Shown: positions 8,174 to 15,853, numbered from the stretch's first letter. The stretch: DNA of 33,187 nt from an uncultured Gammaproteobacteria bacterium (GCA_937984095.1 CALJYH010000077.1:1-33187), one strand, 5' to 3'. Notes: a model not told the origin generated them from the letters alone. A program made the numbers and translations.

Positions 8174-9816
8174 CCGCAAGCTACCCCTACCTGCAACGAC
8201 TATGGAAACCCGGAATACTACTGGTTGCGATCCTGTTCAGTTTGCCGATTTTCACGATCGCGAGTTTTATCATCCATCCGACTAACGAGGTCTGGCAGCA
8301 TTTACTCGATACGGTACTGAGTGAGTACCTGGTGAACTCGGCGCTGCTCATGTTGGGTGTTGGCATCGGCACATTGGTGATCGGAGTCGGATGTGCGTGG
8401 TTGACCAGTGTATGTATATTTCCAGGGAAGCGCTTTTTTGCCTGGGCTTTGCTGCTACCCCTGGCTTTCCCAGCTTACATAATCGCCTATACCTATACCG
8501 GGATGTTCGATTATGCAGGCCCGGTGCAGACCTGGATCAGGGACACTACCGGCTGGGGATTGCACGATTACTTCTTTCCCGAGGTGCGTTCGCTGGGAGG
8601 CGCGGTAACGATGTTTTCACTGGTGCTTTATCCTTATGTATACCTGCTCTCGCGTGCAGCATTTCTTGAGCAGTCAGTTTGCGTGCTTGAGGTAAGCCGG
8701 ACTCTGGGCTGTTCGGTTTGGTCGAGTTTTTACCGGGTTGCGTTGCCGCTGGCCCGGCCTGCCATCGTTGCGGGTTTATCGTTGGCACTGATGGAAACCC
8801 TGGCCGATTATGGTGCGGTTTCCTATTTCGGATTAGGCGTTTTTACGACCGGAATTTTTCGCACCTGGTTCGGTCTTGGTGATGGTACCGCTGCGGCCAA
8901 GCTGGCAGCTATCTTGCTAGTGTTTGTATTCGTGCTTGTCGTCATCGAGCGTTGGTCTCGTAAGCAGTCCCGATATCATCATACTTCGAATCGCTACAGT
9001 GCCTTACCCCAGTATCGCCTCGATGGATATCATGCCGGTCTAGCGTTTTGCGCCTGTTTTATCCCGTTACTGCTGGGTTTTCTGCTGCCGGCCTACCAGC
9101 TTGCCCTTTGGGCATTTGAAACCTATGAACACATGATCGATATCTCCTTTGTAAAACTCACCCTCCATTCCATCACCCTCGCCTTAAGCGCCGCGGTGCT
9201 CGCGGTTGTGCTTGCGCTTTTCCTGGCTTACGGTAAACGGCTGTTCAGCAGCAATGCAGTTGCGACGTCGATTCGCGTGGTCGCAACCGGTTATGCGATA
9301 CCCGGTACCGTGGTTGCCGTTGGTGTCATCATTCCCTTTGCGTGGATAGACAACAGCCTCGATACCATAATGCGTGAACATTTTGGATATTCGAGTGGAT
9401 TACTGTTAAGTGGTAGCCTGTTTGCGGTGATGTTTGCCTACATGGTTCGTTTTCTGTCCGTTTCGATTCAATCGGTTGAGTCGGGATTGACCAAGATTAA
9501 ACTCTCCATGGACGATGCCGCACGTTCCTTGGCGTACACTCCTATTGAGATTCTAATGAAGGTTCATTTACCTCTGATGAAAGGAACAGTGCTGACAGCG
9601 TTTCTGATCGTGTTTGTCGATGTCATGAAAGAATTACCAGCAACGCTGATACTGCGTCCCTTCAATTTCAACACGCTTGCTGTGCGGGCATTCGAACTTG
9701 CGTCGGATGAACGCCTGGCTGACTCATCTACCGCAGCCTTAATGATAGTGGTTGTGGGTTTGGTGCCTGTTGTCCTGTTAAGCCATAGTATCGCTGCCTC
9801 CCGAGTTGGCTCATGA
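8170..9816 (+). CDS. fbpB: Ferric-iron-type ABC transporter permease (FbpB/AfuB/SfuB family)
   Basis: This inner-membrane permease is of the fused, double-domain type that forms the channel of ferric iron (Fbp/Sfu/Fut) importers. With the GTG start at 8170 it has 548 residues and about twelve hydrophobic segments. Each half carries a cytoplasmic EAA-type loop that docks with the ATPase: one at about 174-199 (EVSRTLGCSVWSSFYRVALP) and one at about 448-471 (DDAARSLAYTPIEILMKVHLP). A TTG at 8146 is a possible longer start. The stop overlaps the fbpC ATG in an ATGA junction, so the two are coupled. A predicted Fur box lies upstream. No periplasmic binding protein gene (fbpA) is adjacent, which is unusual for this family. 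The substrate is inferred to be Fe(III); related permeases also carry phosphonates or thiamine. Confidence 0.9.
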   Translation: MTASYPYLQRLWKPGILLVAILFSLPIFTIASFIIHPTNEVWQHLLDTVLSEYLVNSALLMLGVGIGTLVIGVGCAWLTSVCIFPGKRFFAWALLLPLAFPAYIIAYTYTGMFDYAGPVQTWIRDTTGWGLHDYFFPEVRSLGGAVTMFSLVLYPYVYLLSRAAFLEQSVCVLEVSRTLGCSVWSSFYRVALPLARPAIVAGLSLALMETLADYGAVSYFGLGVFTTGIFRTWFGLGDGTAAAKLAAILLVFVFVLVVIERWSRKQSRYHHTSNRYSALPQYRLDGYHAGLAFCACFIPLLLGFLLPAYQLALWAFETYEHMIDISFVKLTLHSITLALSAAVLAVVLALFLAYGKRLFSSNAVATSIRVVATGYAIPGTVVAVGVIIPFAWIDNSLDTIMREHFGYSSGLLLSGSLFAVMFAYMVRFLSVSIQSVESGLTKIKLSMDDAARSLAYTPIEILMKVHLPLMKGTVLTAFLIVFVDVMKELPATLILRPFNFNTLAVRAFELASDERLADSSTAALMIVVVGLVPVVLLSHSIAASRVGS

Positions 9817-10859
9817 CATCCCATCTAGAGGTCGAGAAACTGGATGCCGGATATGAAGATCTGCAGGTCTTAAACCAGGTTAGCTTTACGCTGCAACCGG
9901 GTGAAATTGGATGCATGCTCGGACCTAGTGGCTGTGGTAAAACGACGGTTTTACGTGCTATTGCAGGTTTTGAGCCTGCCTGGCGCGGACGCATCCTGAT
10001 AGATGATGTCGAAGTCAGTTCCAGGAAAATCTACCTGCCACCCGAAAAACGTAATATTGGTATGGTGTTCCAGGATTTTGCATTGTTCCCTCATTTAAGA
10101 GTTGAAGACAATGTTCGTTTTGGTTTAAAGAGCTTAAGCAGAAAAGAACAACAGACACGTATCCAGGAGATGCTTGCGATCGTTGGTATGCCTGCCTATG
10201 CGCAGGCCTATCCGCACCAGCTCTCGGGTGGGCAGCAACAGCGAATAGCGCTGGCGCGTGCACTGGCCCCTCGTCCCAGAATCCTGTTGCTTGATGAACC
10301 ATTTTCCAACCTGGATGTAGAACTGCGTGAACAATTAGCGCGCGAGGTCAGAAGTATTCTTAAGCAGGAGAATAAAACCGCCATATTGGTAACCCACGAT
10401 CAAAACGAAGCTTTTGCGATGGCTGACCAGATCTGTGTTATGAACGAAGGCAGCATCCTGCAGCAGGGAAGTGGTTATGATCTATATCACAGGCCGGCTA
10501 ATCGATTTGTGGCAGATTTTATCGGCCAGGGAGTCATTATTCCGGCGACGGTCGAGAGCTCGATGCGCGTCAAAACTGCTCTGGGTGTTATTGAAGGTAA
10601 CAACAAGATCGATGCCGAGCCTGGTGCGATAGTAGATGTCCTGATTCGACCAGACGATGTTATCCATGATGACGAGTCCACAGATTCGGCAATCGTTGTC
10701 GAAAAGGCGTTTCGGGGTGCTGATTTCCTATATTTTTTACGAATGGATAGCGGAATAGAGGTTATGTGCCTTGCACCGAGCCACCATAACCATAAAATTA
10801 ACGAACGCATCGGGATCCGGCTCAATGTTGACCATCTGGTCACCTTTTCCCGCAACTAG
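9813..10859 (+). CDS. fbpC: Ferric-iron-type ABC transporter ATP-binding protein
   Basis: This is the ATPase that powers the FbpB permease from the cytoplasmic side. All nucleotide-binding motifs are present in the 348-residue protein: Walker A GPSGCGKT (37-44), Q-loop Gln87, signature LSGGQ (137-141), Walker B ILLLDE (157-162) and H-loop His195. The part after about residue 240 is a C-terminal regulatory region of the TOBE type, as in FbpC and other CUT/MOI-family ATPases. It begins with ATG inside the last codons of fbpB. Its neighbour and the upstream Fur box support an iron role over spermidine or sugar transport. Confidence 0.92.
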   Translation: MTSHLEVEKLDAGYEDLQVLNQVSFTLQPGEIGCMLGPSGCGKTTVLRAIAGFEPAWRGRILIDDVEVSSRKIYLPPEKRNIGMVFQDFALFPHLRVEDNVRFGLKSLSRKEQQTRIQEMLAIVGMPAYAQAYPHQLSGGQQQRIALARALAPRPRILLLDEPFSNLDVELREQLAREVRSILKQENKTAILVTHDQNEAFAMADQICVMNEGSILQQGSGYDLYHRPANRFVADFIGQGVIIPATVESSMRVKTALGVIEGNNKIDAEPGAIVDVLIRPDDVIHDDESTDSAIVVEKAFRGADFLYFLRMDSGIEVMCLAPSHHNHKINERIGIRLNVDHLVTFSRN

Positions 10860-10884
10860 AACCAAATTCAAACCTCGAGTTTAA

Positions 10885-11247
10885 ATGATCAGCAAAATAC
10901 TTATTACCCTGGCGGTAATCGTCGCATGTATGTGGATGCTGTCGTCACGTGCGAAACCGGAACTCAGAAAGGTTGCAAATCCGGTTGTCGAGCGCAGGAA
11001 AAAACACATACGAAATGCAGCGATTGGATTCATGATTATCATGTCCATTGCTGCCGGTGTGATGATTTATCTCGAGTTCGATAAGCGAACCGCGGTTGTT
11101 ACTGTACACGTCATCAATACGCAGTCAGGCGCAAAGAAGTCTTACCGGGTTATGAAAGACGATATCCACAGCGATGGGTTTACCACGCTCGAAGGGCTGC
11201 AGGTATTTGTTGCGGGTATCGAACGCATTGAAATCGAAACCCGCTAA
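10885..11247 (+). CDS. Small membrane protein with two predicted helices, function unknown
   Basis: This 120-residue protein has a hydrophobic N-terminus (about 4-20), a basic stretch rich in Lys and Arg (24-43), a second hydrophobic segment (about 46-64) and a soluble C-terminal part of about 55 residues ending IERIEIETR. The C-terminal part has the alternating pattern of a small beta-rich domain (TAVVTVHVINTQSGAKKSYRVMKDD). It starts 25 bases after fbpC on the same strand and may share its transcript, but it is not a known part of Fbp importers. Its 3' end faces adk with 15 bases between. I do not recognise a family. Confidence 0.75.
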   Translation: MISKILITLAVIVACMWMLSSRAKPELRKVANPVVERRKKHIRNAAIGFMIIMSIAAGVMIYLEFDKRTAVVTVHVINTQSGAKKSYRVMKDDIHSDGFTTLEGLQVFVAGIERIEIETR

Positions 11248-11262
11248 ATCGACTGTCAGGGA

Positions 11263-11898
11263 TTAAATCCGATCCTTGATTGCTTCCATGACACTATCGA
11301 TATCAGATCCGGGTACACTGACCAGTAGGCCCTCATCGCGATAAAACGCAACCAGTGGAGCGGTTAACTCGTTGTATACCTGAAGACGATTTTCGATCGC
11401 TTCTTCGGTTTCATCATCGCGCTGTACGATTTGATTGCCGCAGACATCACAGACACCCTCGACCTTTGACGGCTTGGTTTTAACATTGTAAATTTCGCCA
11501 CAGTTGGTGCAGGTACGACGCGTAGTTAATCGGTCGATAATGACGTCTCGGGGAATGTCCAGCTCCAGTGCGCAGTCGAGCTTTTCTCCCAGTTTTGCCA
11601 GCAACGCCTTCAGGGCCTCTGCCTGGGGTATCGTGCGCGGGAATCCATCGAGTAAATATCCCTGCTTGCAGTCTTCTGCCTGTAAACGTTGTTCCATGAT
11701 TTCCATGATGAGTTCGTCGGTGACCAGGTCACCGGCTGCCATTACAGCCTCCACCTGTTTCCCCAACTCGGTGCCTGCGGCAATTGCGTCACGCAGTATG
11801 TCGCCGGTTGATATCTGTACCGATCCGTCGTGCTGCATCAAGGCTTTCGCGATCGTGCCTTTACCGGCACCGGGTGGTCCTAACAGAATGATTTTCAT
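11263..11898 (-). CDS. adk: Adenylate kinase with zinc-type LID
   Basis: Adk interconverts ATP plus AMP with two ADP. The 211-residue protein has the P-loop GPPGAGKGT (7-15), the AMP-binding segment ISTGDILRDAI (29-39), DGFPRT (84-89) and the DDxxEAIxxRL motif near 161-171. The LID holds four cysteines, Cys130, Cys133, Cys150 and Cys153 (CTNCG and CDVCG), which is the zinc-binding form common in Gram-positive bacteria and some proteobacteria. The E. coli enzyme has His, Ser, Asp and Thr there. The ATG is preceded by GAGGGGC. The gene is convergent with the small membrane protein gene upstream in coordinates. Confidence 0.97.
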   Translation of the reverse strand: MKIILLGPPGAGKGTIAKALMQHDGSVQISTGDILRDAIAAGTELGKQVEAVMAAGDLVTDELIMEIMEQRLQAEDCKQGYLLDGFPRTIPQAEALKALLAKLGEKLDCALELDIPRDVIIDRLTTRRTCTNCGEIYNVKTKPSKVEGVCDVCGNQIVQRDDETEEAIENRLQVYNELTAPLVAFYRDEGLLVSVPGSDIDSVMEAIKDRI

Positions 11899-11991
11899 GT
11901 TTGCCCCTCAAGTTTGTTTGCTTGTTTTGGCCTCATTCTCCGGTTTTATCCGCTAATGGCAAGGTGCATCTCTTCAGGCTGATAGTAAATC

Positions 11992-12408
11992 TTAAGAACC
12001 GGTGAGCGTGATCGTAAGCTTACGGCGATGAGCCCGGTAGCGGTGTTCCCACAGAAATAGACCCTGCCAGGTACCCAGTGCGAGCCTTCCGGCCTGGACC
12101 GGAATAGTGATTTCGGACTGGGTTAGCACCGAGCGTATATGGGCGGCCATATCATCGGGGCCTTCCTGGTCATGTCGGTATGCCGGGTCGCCGTCGAGTA
12201 CCAGTTTGGCGATATAGTTCTCGAGATCCCGGCGCACATCGCTATCGGCGTTCTCGGTAATGATCAGCGATGCGCTGGTGTGATGCACAAAAACATGGCA
12301 AAGCCCCTGCTCAACTCCGGAGGTCCGCAACACCTGTTCAACCTCGCGAGTAATATTAATCGTCTCACGCCCCTGGGTTTGAACCGAAATCATCTCCTGC
12401 TCAATCAT
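11992..12408 (-). CDS. yjbQ: YjbQ/UPF0047 family protein
   Basis: This 138-residue protein belongs to the YjbQ (UPF0047) family, annotated as secondary thiamine-phosphate synthase because some members complement thiE mutants weakly; the physiological role is unsettled. Conserved segments are HHTSASLIITENAD (42-55), HDQEGPDDMAAHI (79-91) and LGTWQGLFLWEHR (111-123), whose His, Asp and Glu residues line the metal-like site of solved family structures. The start at 12408 has no obvious ribosome-binding site; the Met at residue 6 has AGGAG directly against it, which is too close. Its promoter region would lie in the repeat-rich gap upstream. Confidence 0.9.
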   Translation of the reverse strand: MIEQEMISVQTQGRETINITREVEQVLRTSGVEQGLCHVFVHHTSASLIITENADSDVRRDLENYIAKLVLDGDPAYRHDQEGPDDMAAHIRSVLTQSEITIPVQAGRLALGTWQGLFLWEHRYRAHRRKLTITLTGS

Positions 12409-12465
12409 CCGACCATTCTAACACTCCGATCTCGCCAGGCGTAATTCCGAACTATCGACCGTAGC

Positions 12466-12593
12466 CACCTCGGTATATGTCCCGCAAAAGGCGCTCCCAA
12501 CCGGCGCTTGCGCGCCAGTTGGTCCATCCATGGAATCGCTTGGACCTCGGCATCCATGCCTCGGTACACTTTTGCGGGACATATACCGAGGTG
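12466..12593. repeat. Structured repeat element 1: 24-bp perfect inverted repeat with nested palindromes
   Basis: The outer arms 12466-12489 and 12570-12593 are perfect 24-bp inverted copies (CACCTCGGTATATGTCCCGC... and its complement), enclosing 80 bases. Inside are a GC-rich hairpin (12497-12507 paired with 12512-12522, one mismatch, 4-base loop TTGC) and two short palindromes around the same core, TCCATCCATGGA (12523-12534) and GGCATCCATGCC (12549-12560). It holds no convincing gene. This looks like a mobile or dispersed structured repeat of REP/MITE-like type without a transposase. Confidence 0.85.
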
Positions 12594-12670
12594 TCTACTA
12601 ATACAAATCTTGGGTGTTCGTCAAAAATCTATTCCTCGAAAGCGATTAATATGAATCTCGGCACAATCGA

Positions 12671-12781
12671 GGCGTGAGCTCCGGCATATCTTTTCAGAAC
12701 GCTGCGCAACAGGGATGTTGCGCGCGAGCCTACATGGATGTATTCACGGCGCTTCTGAAAAGATATGCCGGAGTTCTCGCC
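12671..12781. repeat. Structured repeat element 2: 21-bp core inverted repeat with nested palindromes
   Basis: The core arms 12679-12699 and 12753-12773 are perfect 21-bp inverted copies (CTCCGGCATATCTTTTCAGA...). They extend outward to 12671 and 12781 with only two mismatches, making about 29 bp. The 53-base centre has a perfect 8-bp hairpin GCGCAACA (12704-12711) with TGTTGCGC (12716-12723), then the palindrome TACATGGATGTA (12731-12742). The layout, long arms around a GCGC hairpin and a CATCCATG-core palindrome, repeats that of element 1 although the arm sequences are unrelated. It lies 38 bases after the nadB stop and could fold at the nadB 3' end. Confidence 0.82.
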
Positions 12782-12818
12782 GTTTAGGTGGCTCTTAACC
12801 GACCTGGTTTTTGCAGTA

Positions 12819-14435
12819 TTAGATCGAGGCGAGTTTGGCTGGGCTTTTTTTGAGTTGGTTGGGGTCGAGAATGGTTGGTGAGAGAAACTTGTCGCTGGTT
12901 TTCGGGTAGTCGAGAGTAAAATGCAGGCCACGACTTTCCTTGCGCATCAGCGCTGAGCGGATGATCAGGTCAGCAACCACGACCAGGTTACGTAATTCGA
13001 GCAGATCGGGTGATACCTTGTAATTGCCGTAGTACTCGTTGATTTCGCTCTTCAGCAGGTCGGCACGACGGAGCGCGCGCTCCAGGCGTTTGTTGGTACG
13101 CACAATGCCGACGTAATCCCACATAAAACGCCGCAGTTCATCCCAGTTGTGTGCCACCACGATGTCTTCGTCCGAATCGGTAACCTGGGACTCATCCCAG
13201 CGTTCGAGAACCGGTAAGGCTGTCCTGGTTTCGATCTCTGTGGCGATATGATTGGCTGCCGCCTGCGAAAACACCAGGCATTCGAGTAGCGAGTTGCTGG
13301 CCATGCGGTTGGCCCCATGTAGTCCCGAATAGGCTACCTCACCGACGGCATACAGATTTTCCAGATCAGTGCGTCCATTCATATCGACCATGACGCCGCC
13401 GCAGGTGTAGTGGGCTGCAGGCACAACGGGTATCGATTGCTTGGTGATGTCGATGTCAAAGTCCAGGCATCGCTGATAAATAGTTGGGAAATGTGATTTG
13501 ATAAAGGCCCTGCTTTTATGACTGATGTCGAGGTAAACACAATCAATGCCGAGACGCTTCATTTCATGGTCAATCGCACGTGCGACGATATCTCGTGGCG
13601 CGAGCTCTGCACGCTCATCGAAGCGCCGCATGAAACGTTCGCCGTCGGGCAGCAATAATTTCCCACCTTCGCCACGTATCGCTTCGGTAATCAGGAAAGA
13701 CTTTGCTTCCGGGTGATAAAGACAGGTCGGGTGGAACTGAATAAATTCCATATTGGCGACGCGGCATCCGGCTCGCCATGCCATTGCAATGCCGTCACCG
13801 GTTGAGCCATCCGGATTACTGGTATAGAGATAAACCTTGCTGGCGCCGCCGGTGGCCAGGATTATCTTACGTGCCCTGAAGACGTCGACATGCTGATTCT
13901 TTCGATTAAAGGCATAAAGACCGGCGCACTTTTGCTGCTTGTGAATCAGGTCGATAGCGACGTGCTGATTGAAGATTTTAATGTTGTCGCGTTCGAGTAC
14001 GTGTGCTTCCAGCGTTTGCTGAAGAGCTTTACCTGTAGCGTCGGCGGCGTGTACAACCCGGCGGCGACTATGTCCGCCTTCGCGAGTTAAATGAAAACCA
14101 CTGCTGCTAATATCCTGGCGATCGCGCGAAAATGGCATACCGAGATCTGCGAGCCATTCGATATTTTGCCTGCCGGCACCGGCACAGAATCTTACTACCG
14201 ATGCGTCACACAGGCCGGCACCTGCCTCGATCGTATCGAGGGTATGCTGATCGATACTGTCCTCCGGCTCGAGCACTGCAGAAATCCCGCCCTGCGCCCA
14301 GTAGCTTGAATGCTGTTCGCCGGGTGTTTTGGCAAGAATCGCAATCTTGAGCGATGCTGGCAAATGCAGCGCTGCGGAAAGGCCTGCAGCGCCAGAGCCG
14401 ACGATAATTACGTCGAATTTAGATTGAATCGGCAT
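12819..14435 (-). CDS. nadB: L-aspartate oxidase
   Basis: NadB is a flavoenzyme that oxidises L-aspartate to iminoaspartate, the first step of NAD synthesis. I choose ATG 14435 (MPIQSKFDVIIVGSG, 538 residues, like E. coli NadB at 540); an AGGG lies upstream, and the frame's extension to 14483 is not conserved-looking. The FAD dinucleotide motif is VGSGAAG (12-18). Other family hallmarks are SSYWAQGGISAVL, TREGGHSRRRVVHAAD, the NPDGSTGDGIAMAWRAG segment and the C-terminal GLHGANRMASNSLLE. NadA and NadC are not in the window. In many gammaproteobacteria nadB lies divergent to rpoE, as here. Confidence 0.97.
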   Translation of the reverse strand: MPIQSKFDVIIVGSGAAGLSAALHLPASLKIAILAKTPGEQHSSYWAQGGISAVLEPEDSIDQHTLDTIEAGAGLCDASVVRFCAGAGRQNIEWLADLGMPFSRDRQDISSSGFHLTREGGHSRRRVVHAADATGKALQQTLEAHVLERDNIKIFNQHVAIDLIHKQQKCAGLYAFNRKNQHVDVFRARKIILATGGASKVYLYTSNPDGSTGDGIAMAWRAGCRVANMEFIQFHPTCLYHPEAKSFLITEAIRGEGGKLLLPDGERFMRRFDERAELAPRDIVARAIDHEMKRLGIDCVYLDISHKSRAFIKSHFPTIYQRCLDFDIDITKQSIPVVPAAHYTCGGVMVDMNGRTDLENLYAVGEVAYSGLHGANRMASNSLLECLVFSQAAANHIATEIETRTALPVLERWDESQVTDSDEDIVVAHNWDELRRFMWDYVGIVRTNKRLERALRRADLLKSEINEYYGNYKVSPDLLELRNLVVVADLIIRSALMRKESRGLHFTLDYPKTSDKFLSPTILDPNQLKKSPAKLASI

Positions 14436-14504
14436 GATTACCCTGGGTGGAAGTTCAACCCAGTATAGTGAAATCCTTCGCAACTCAAAACCCCGGAGTG
14501 GGCA

Positions 14505-14531
14505 GAACTTTTTGATATATAATCAGTCTCT
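14505..14531 (+). promoter_or_regulatory. Probable sigma-E (RpoE/AlgU) autoregulatory promoter
   Basis: GAACTT (14505-14510, preceded by A) followed after 16 bases by TCTCT (14527-14531) matches the extracytoplasmic sigma-E promoter form GAACTT-N16-TCnnA in its -35 and the TCT of its -10. It lies about 65 bases upstream of the rpoE ATG, and rpoE operons are commonly autoregulated. A TATAAT (14518-14523) lies within the spacer and could serve sigma-70 instead. Confidence 0.6.
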
Positions 14532-14595
14532 ATCACGAAGTGCGGAGTATAAAATTCAGTTATCTCCGAAAAATATAAACAAACCAGGGTTATAA

Positions 14596-15171
14596 ATGGG
14601 GACTAATCTGCTTGATGCAGAGTTGGTGAAAAGGGTACAGGCTGGAGATACTGGCGCTTACGATATCCTGGTGCAAAAGTATCAGCACAAGGTGATCAAT
14701 TTGGTTGGAAGGTTTGTATCTGATCATGCCGAGTGCCAGGATATTGCGCAGGATTCTTTTATCAAGGCGTTTAGAGCGATCCATAATTTCAGGGGCGATA
14801 GCCAGTTTTACACCTGGCTTTACCGTATTGCGGCCAATACGGCCAAGAATTACCTGGCGTCGCGGGCACGAAAGTCACCTGGGTATACGGTCGATGTCGA
14901 TGATGCCCAACATTATGAGGGTGAATCGGGGCTCAAGGAGTATTCCAATCCTGAAAACCTGTTGTTAACGGATGAAATCAAGACAACGATTTTCAACGCT
15001 ATTGAGAATTTGCCGGATGATCTGAAGTCGGCAATTACCTTGCGAGAACTGGATGGTTTGAGCTATGAAGAGATTGCGGAAGTAATGGATTGTCCGATTG
15101 GTACGGTTCGATCGAGAATTTTTCGTGCCAGAGACGTAATCGATAAGGAACTTAGACCCCTGTTAGAGTGA
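14596..15171 (+). CDS. rpoE: Envelope-stress sigma factor RpoE (AlgU)
   Basis: RpoE is the extracytoplasmic-function sigma factor that directs transcription in response to misfolded outer-membrane proteins and, in pseudomonads (as AlgU), alginate control. The 191 residues have region 2 (about 22-95, with DHAECQDIAQDSFIKAF and FYTWLYRIAANTAKNYL) and region 4 (about 135-185, with LPDDLKSAITLRELDGLSYE and the helix-turn-helix around EEIAEVMDCPIGTVRSRIFR). An AGGG site precedes the ATG. It leads the operon with rseA, rseB, rseC and mucD. Its activity is held by RseA, the next gene. Confidence 0.97.
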   Translation: MGTNLLDAELVKRVQAGDTGAYDILVQKYQHKVINLVGRFVSDHAECQDIAQDSFIKAFRAIHNFRGDSQFYTWLYRIAANTAKNYLASRARKSPGYTVDVDDAQHYEGESGLKEYSNPENLLLTDEIKTTIFNAIENLPDDLKSAITLRELDGLSYEEIAEVMDCPIGTVRSRIFRARDVIDKELRPLLE

Positions 15172-15229
15172 CTAAGTACCAGATAATAACAGTCGTAACA
15201 TGAATAATGGCTTAATATGAGACTTGGAA

Positions 15230-15853
15230 ATGACAGATCTAGATGACAAATTATCGTTCCTTTTGGACGATCATCCTGGCGAAAATGCAGATGCAAAGCT
15301 TGACGAATTGATTGGTGATATCAATTTGCAATATCGCATGCGGCGTTACCACATGATAGGTGAAGTCATGCGGCATGAGCTGCCCCGGGCGATTGATACG
15401 AGCTTCCACAGCAATGTCATGGCTCGAATTCGTGATGAAAACCTGCAGCAAAGTGCCGGGCAGACGGCGACCGAAACGCCTGCAAGAAATGCTTCGATCC
15501 TGAGCTGGATTACATTGAAACCATTTGCTGGGCTTGCCGTGGCCGCCAGTGTTGCAATGGTTACGGTTGCGTTATGGCAACCGCTCAAGCAGGAGTCGGG
15601 GCAAAACGACAATAGCCTTGTTTCGGCTGACCAGCAAAAAATTCAACAACTTGCCAAACAGCAGATACAGGGTGGCGTGGTTACGGCCTCAACCAAGGTG
15701 CAACCGCTCGGTATGCGCTGGAAGGTAGAGCGTGAAACCCCCGGGCTGCAACAGAAATTGAATGCATACCTGGTGACGCACACCGAGTACTCTAATTCAA
15801 TGCAAAGTTTGATCCCACAGGCTCGGGTGGCTGGATTTGATTCACAACAGTGA
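15230..15853 (+). CDS. rseA: Anti-sigma factor RseA (MucA)
   Basis: RseA is a single-pass inner-membrane protein that binds RpoE on the cytoplasmic side and is degraded stepwise under envelope stress. From ATG 15230 it has 207 residues. The N-terminal anti-sigma domain (about 1-75) contains RMRRYHMIGEVMRHELP; one membrane helix lies at about 98-116, followed by a periplasmic part rich in Gln. The frame also opens at a TTG six bases earlier, but the ATG has a TGAGA site at good spacing. It lies 58 bases after rpoE. Confidence 0.93.
   Translation: MTDLDDKLSFLLDDHPGENADAKLDELIGDINLQYRMRRYHMIGEVMRHELPRAIDTSFHSNVMARIRDENLQQSAGQTATETPARNASILSWITLKPFAGLAVAASVAMVTVALWQPLKQESGQNDNSLVSADQQKIQQLAKQQIQGGVVTASTKVQPLGMRWKVERETPGLQQKLNAYLVTHTEYSNSMQSLIPQARVAGFDSQQ

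Larger units (their letters stand above)
12409..12818. other. 410-bp gap between nadB and yjbQ made mainly of two repeat elements
   Basis: Both flanking genes read on the minus strand, nadB towards yjbQ. The gap holds repeat element 1 (12466-12593) and element 2 (12671-12781), separated by 77 A+T-rich bases (12594-12670), and about 57 bases next to yjbQ. I see no convincing gene. Frames that cross it follow the inverted repeats and encode no recognisable protein. Confidence 0.8.

Noticed and set aside
12477-12677. 66-codon plus-strand frame across the repeat region
   Set aside because: It is formed by the inverted repeat arms and palindromes; no ribosome-binding site and no family.
12466-12781. 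CRISPR array or insertion sequence in the repeat region
   Set aside because: There are no regularly spaced direct repeats, no cas genes and no transposase frame; the arms are inverted and differ between the two elements.
12629-12931. 100-codon minus-strand frame crossing repeat element 2 and the end of nadB
   Set aside because: It reads the nadB 3' end in another frame, then the repeat; no support as a gene.
14436-14483. N-terminal extension of nadB to 14483
   Set aside because: The ATG at 14435 has an AGGG upstream, gives a family-length protein, and puts the FAD motif at the usual distance from the start.
14518-14523. TATAAT before rpoE as the main promoter
   Set aside because: No good -35 box lies 16-18 bases upstream; it falls inside the spacer of the better-supported sigma-E promoter. 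It remains possible as a secondary start.
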